Of a stretch of 17,091 nt of DNA, positions 14,345 through 17,091 are shown one piece after another (the first letter of the stretch is position 1; each line of letters begins with the position of its first letter). The position numbers were made by a program, and so were the translations under genes. The DNA lies in NCBI GenBank assembly GCA_003453455.1, contig DMLG01000017.1, forward strand, positions 1 through 17,091. Direction: 5' to 3'. Origin of the DNA: Clostridiales bacterium. GTDB taxonomy: Bacteria; Bacillota; Clostridia; UBA1381. The notes beneath the pieces are model-generated. The model was not told the DNA's origin. It saw only the letters and a list, made by a program, of their open reading frames with translations, and ran no database searches.

Positions 14345-16180
14345 TTACTGAGCCGCCGGCGTTAATATAATACCCGAGGCCACAAATATACCATTTGAAT
14401 ATGCTCCGTATGCTACAAGAGTATCTCCGCTTTTGATATTTTTTACAGCATACTCATTGAGTTTGGGAACAGCGTAAATCTTAGTTGCTGTTGTGCAGGA
14501 AATGGTTATTGTAACATCTCCGCCGTTTTCAGAATTAACTATGCTTATGGTTTTATCATATACGCCTGCAACCGTGCCCGTAACCTGAGAGCCTGTAAGA
14601 TTTCCCAAAGCCTCTGATGCTGTTATCGTCTTTACTACTTCACTCTCTACCGTAACCGTGATACTGTTTCCGATATTGAAGGCAGAAAGAGCCACTTTTT
14701 CACCGTTTAATGTTATATCCGCATTTGCAGGAACATCAAAGGTATATGTTGTTCCATCGCGGTTTATTGTTATTGTTGGAGTATCGGAAATATTATAACC
14801 CTTTAATACTCCCGTAACCGTCTTCTTGGCAGAGGTTGCGTTAATCCTTGTGATTATGCCGTATTCAAGAGTTATTGTAGCTTTATCTCCCCTTCCGAGT
14901 TCGGAAAAACTTGATTTGTCCCCATTCTTTGTAATAACAACATCTTGCGCAACAGAAAATGTCATTCCGTCAAATGCCGCATCTTCGGAGCTGATAGTTA
15001 TTGTACCCATAGCGCCTGTCTTTTCGATAACAGCATTAATCTTTGTGTTTATTTTTAATGCGTCTATCTGGACTACCTTGTCTTCACTAAGTCCTATTGT
15101 TATATAATCTCCCGATTTAAGAGTATTTATATTTGACGCTTTGCCGTCTGCGGTTACCTGTGCGGAATTACTCAAAACATATGTTTGAATTGCCTCTGTT
15201 TCAGGCTCCACAACCGTAATCATAAGCGTACCGCTTGTGCTTGTATAGCTTTTAAATATTACCGATTTTACCTCGTCTATCGAATCTTTCGCAACATCTG
15301 CGAATGCAAGATTTATATCCTCGCCGTCAGAAACATATGTAAGTACTGCCTTTTGTCCGCTCTTTAAGCTCGATGGAACGGTCAGTTCGCCGTCTTTAAA
15401 GAATCTTGCGCTATCTGTGTAGCCTATTGTAAAGTTCTTCCCGTCAGCATCCTTTATCTCAATATTCTTTTTACTCTCATCCACACCTACAATAGTAATG
15501 CTATCAAAGGTATAGTCGGTAGAATCAGCCGTTTTTGAAAGCATTACTGCAATCTGTCCCCTCAAAACTCCGGTGTTTGCAGAAAATTCGCCATTTCCCA
15601 TACCGCTCATAATACCTTTTTGCGTTACATAATAAACATACTGCTTTGCAGCCTTTGGTATTGAGGATACATCAGTGTAGTCCATATCTACCAAAACTTC
15701 GTTTTTAGCGCTGGATTCGCCCAGCATTGCCTTTGTTATAAGGATAGCAGCCTCATATCTGGGCATAGCCTCAGTCTTTTTAGAGCCTTCAAAATATGTA
15801 TCAAGCTCATCTTCTGTCAAGACACCGCGCATGAGCAAAAATGCAACATCGCCTTCTGCATATGAAAGATTATATTTACTCAATATATCTGAATATTTTT
15901 GCTTTGCTATATCTAAGCTATCCGCATTTGCCTCACTGTTGGAACCCATCAGCCTTGCAAAAAGAGCAAATGCCTCCATTCTTGAAACAGAATTCCCCGG
16001 CCTGAATGTTCCGTCCTCATATCCTTTTATAAGTCCGCGCTCAGCCATATCTTCAACATAGCTATAAGCCCACCCATAGCTTTTTGAATTAACATCTTTA
16101 AAGGTATCTGCCGCAAAAACAGGCATAAATGCCGATACCGACACAGCCAATGCAATAACTATTGACATAAGTTTTTTCAT
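14345..16180 (-). CDS. Secreted S-layer-homology (SLH) protein with five tandem beta repeats
   Basis: A 611-residue surface protein. A signal peptide (1-23 or 24, cut near MPVFA-A) is followed by three SLH modules at about 26-79, 92-154 and 164-217. The first is closest to consensus (FKDV, GLIKGYEDGTFRPGNSVSRMEA). The second and third are more divergent, with PRYEA and LRGQIA in place of the TRAE motif. Such modules bind pyruvylated wall polymers and hold the protein to the cell surface. Residues 226-608 divide into five repeats of about 70 residues (about 226-295, 304-376, 380-448, 454-522, 532-608). Each has alternating hydrophobic strands, a short NG/DG turn and a closing L..GD.. strand pattern, resembling DUF5666-type domains. 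No enzyme motif is visible, so a structural or adhesive role is likely. GGAGG decides the start; it is a single-gene unit. Confidence 0.92.
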   Translation of the reverse strand: MKKLMSIVIALAVSVSAFMPVFAADTFKDVNSKSYGWAYSYVEDMAERGLIKGYEDGTFRPGNSVSRMEAFALFARLMGSNSEANADSLDIAKQKYSDILSKYNLSYAEGDVAFLLMRGVLTEDELDTYFEGSKKTEAMPRYEAAILITKAMLGESSAKNEVLVDMDYTDVSSIPKAAKQYVYYVTQKGIMSGMGNGEFSANTGVLRGQIAVMLSKTADSTDYTFDSITIVGVDESKKNIEIKDADGKNFTIGYTDSARFFKDGELTVPSSLKSGQKAVLTYVSDGEDINLAFADVAKDSIDEVKSVIFKSYTSTSGTLMITVVEPETEAIQTYVLSNSAQVTADGKASNINTLKSGDYITIGLSEDKVVQIDALKINTKINAVIEKTGAMGTITISSEDAAFDGMTFSVAQDVVITKNGDKSSFSELGRGDKATITLEYGIITRINATSAKKTVTGVLKGYNISDTPTITINRDGTTYTFDVPANADITLNGEKVALSAFNIGNSITVTVESEVVKTITASEALGNLTGSQVTGTVAGVYDKTISIVNSENGGDVTITISCTTATKIYAVPKLNEYAVKNIKSGDTLVAYGAYSNGIFVASGIILTPAAQ

Positions 16181-16187
16181 AATATTT

Positions 16188-16192
16188 CCTCC
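16188..16192 (-). promoter_or_regulatory. Ribosome binding site that sets the SLH gene start
   Basis: GGAGG lies 7 bp before the ATG at 16180. An in-frame TTG at 16195 lies upstream of this site and is rejected; the ATG start also gives a clean MKK signal-peptide start. Confidence 0.85.
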
Positions 16193-16214
16193 CAAATACT
16201 ATACTTGTATCTAC

Positions 16215-16243
16215 ATATTATCACAACAAAGAATTTTAATCAA
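16215..16243 (-). promoter_or_regulatory. Probable promoter of the SLH gene
   Basis: TTGATT (16238-16243) and TAATAT (16215-16220) are 17 bp apart, with TGA forming an extended -10. GATAAT at 16217-16222 overlaps and is closer to consensus, but its spacer would be only 15 bp. Either gives a 5' leader of roughly 25-30 bases. The remaining gap to lepA (16244-16317) is AT-rich and shows no convincing terminator. Confidence 0.6.
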
Positions 16244-16317
16244 TATTTCTTTTTGATTTGTATAATTTTTGTAATATTCGACTAATTATGACACTATATA
16301 TTGTAGTTTTTGCTAAT

Positions 16318-17091
16318 TTAGTCAAGCTTTAACACCGACATAAACGCCTCCTGCGGAATTTCAACATTCCCCACCTGGCGCATACGCTTTTTACCCTCTT
16401 TCTGCTTCTCCAAAAGCTTCTTTTTTCGGGTAATATCGCCGCCGTAGCATTTAGCCAAAACATCTTTTCTCATAGCCTTTACTGTTTCACGGGCTATGAT
16501 TTTTGAGCCGATTGCGGCCTGTATTGGCACTTCAAACAGCTGGCGCGGTATAGATTCTTTCAGCTTTTCCGCCATTTTTCTGCCTCTTTTATATGCACTG
16601 TCTTTATGAACAATAAAGGAAAGCGCATCCACCATTTCGCCATTTATTAAGATGTCAAGTTTTACCAAGTCGGAACGCATATATTCCTTCATTTCATAAT
16701 CAAAGGAAGCGTACCCTTTTGTTTTTGATTTTAGTGCGTCAAAAAAGTCATATATTATTTCATTTAAGGGAAGTTCATAATGAATTTGCACACGGGTAGT
16801 TTCAATATAAGTCATATTTTTGAAAATTCCGCGCCGTTCCTGGCATAAATCCATAACATTCCCGACAAAGTCAACAGGAACCATAATATCCGCCCTAACC
16901 ATAGGCTCTTCCATATATTCAAGCTCAGACCCACTTGGAAGATTTGCAGGATTTGATACCATAACCATCTCGCCGTTTGTCTTATACGCTTTATATATTA
17001 CGCTCGGTGCTGTGGTTACTAAGTCAAGGTTATATTCTCTTTCTAACCTTTCCTGTATAATTTCCATATGCAAAAGTCCCAAAAATCCACA
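16318..17091 (-). CDS. lepA: Elongation factor 4 (LepA), C-terminal portion; start outside window
   Basis: A ribosome-associated GTPase that back-translocates or assists initiation and assembly. 257 residues of a protein normally near 600 are visible, and the frame is open to the right edge. The visible part begins [21 protein letters not shown], the domain III stretch conserved in LepA and EF-G. It continues through the EF-G-like domain V ([26 protein letters not shown]) into the LepA-specific C-terminal domain ([46 protein letters not shown]). The C-terminal domain distinguishes it from EF-G, TypA and TetM. The GTPase domain lies outside. The TTG at 17082 is an internal leucine codon, not a start. 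Confidence 0.97.
   Translation of the reverse strand, partial: CGFLGLLHMEIIQERLEREYNLDLVTTAPSVIYKAYKTNGEMVMVSNPANLPSGSELEYMEEPMVRADIMVPVDFVGNVMDLCQERRGIFKNMTYIETTRVQIHYELPLNEIIYDFFDALKSKTKGYASFDYEMKEYMRSDLVKLDILINGEMVDALSFIVHKDSAYKRGRKMAEKLKESIPRQLFEVPIQAAIGSKIIARETVKAMRKDVLAKCYGGDITRKKKLLEKQKEGKKRMRQVGNVEIPQEAFMSVLKLD

Noticed and set aside
16244..16317. Possible terminator after lepA
   Set aside because: Only short ACTA/TAGT pairing is present, with no GC core and no U-run. Read-through into the SLH gene cannot be excluded.
1..17091. Mobile elements, CRISPR arrays, tRNA/rRNA genes, riboswitches, toxin-antitoxin or defence genes
   Set aside because: Looked for on both strands by eye. No transposase or integrase motifs, spaced repeats, tRNA-like cloverleaf or long structured leader was found, and all gaps are under about 140 bases.

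Overview
The window looks like a chromosomal housekeeping segment of an AT-rich, low-GC Gram-positive bacterium, most likely a member of the class Clostridia. The evidence is strong GGAGG-type ribosome sites before almost every gene, a RecD2-type helicase, a CdaR/PucR-type regulator, an ftsE-ftsX-M23-ctpA cluster, and an S-layer-homology (SLH) surface protein, which implies a thick wall carrying SLH-binding secondary polymers. A closer taxonomic placement cannot be supported from this sequence alone. I see no phage, transposon, CRISPR, tRNA or rRNA. Coding density is very high and no gap exceeds about 140 bases.

Layout. 1-1776 (minus strand) is a three-gene operon of metabolite housekeeping: rdgB (removal of damaged purine triphosphates), a small membrane protein resembling DUF6106, and nnrE (repair of hydrated NAD(P)H), which runs off the left edge. 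1777-1914 holds two divergent, near-consensus promoters whose -35 boxes overlap. 1915-5029 (plus strand) is recD2 followed at 4 bp by a drug/metabolite (EamA) transporter. The transporter meets the minus-strand protease gene ctpA tail to tail, with a 21-bp overlap and no terminator between them. 5009-8994 (minus) reads ftsE, ftsX, a coiled-coil M23 peptidase and ctpA, a cell-wall remodelling and division cluster. Upstream of it, 9053-10144 encodes a CdaR/PucR-type regulator, separated from ftsE by a hairpin terminator. 10226-14275 (minus) is a tightly packed operon: AI-2E-family membrane protein, BaiN/HI0933-type flavoprotein, an unrecognised 332-residue protein, and an RluB-type rRNA pseudouridine synthase. 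14345-16180 is a single-gene unit for a secreted SLH protein, with its own promoter and a strong terminator. 16318-17091 is the C-terminal end of lepA (EF-4), cut by the right edge.

How the genes work together. FtsEX is an ABC-type transmembrane switch, and the M23 protein is its probable extracytoplasmic partner: it combines a coiled coil with an apparently intact zinc site. CtpA probably processes exported proteins at the same place. The left operon and recD2, which face each other across one shared control region, both deal with damage: to nucleotides, to nicotinamide cofactors and to DNA. I found no clear new defence or mobile system. The items most worth a second look are the overlapping divergent promoters, the regulator placed before ftsEX, the orphan protein at 10961-11959, and the tandem beta-repeat region of the SLH protein.
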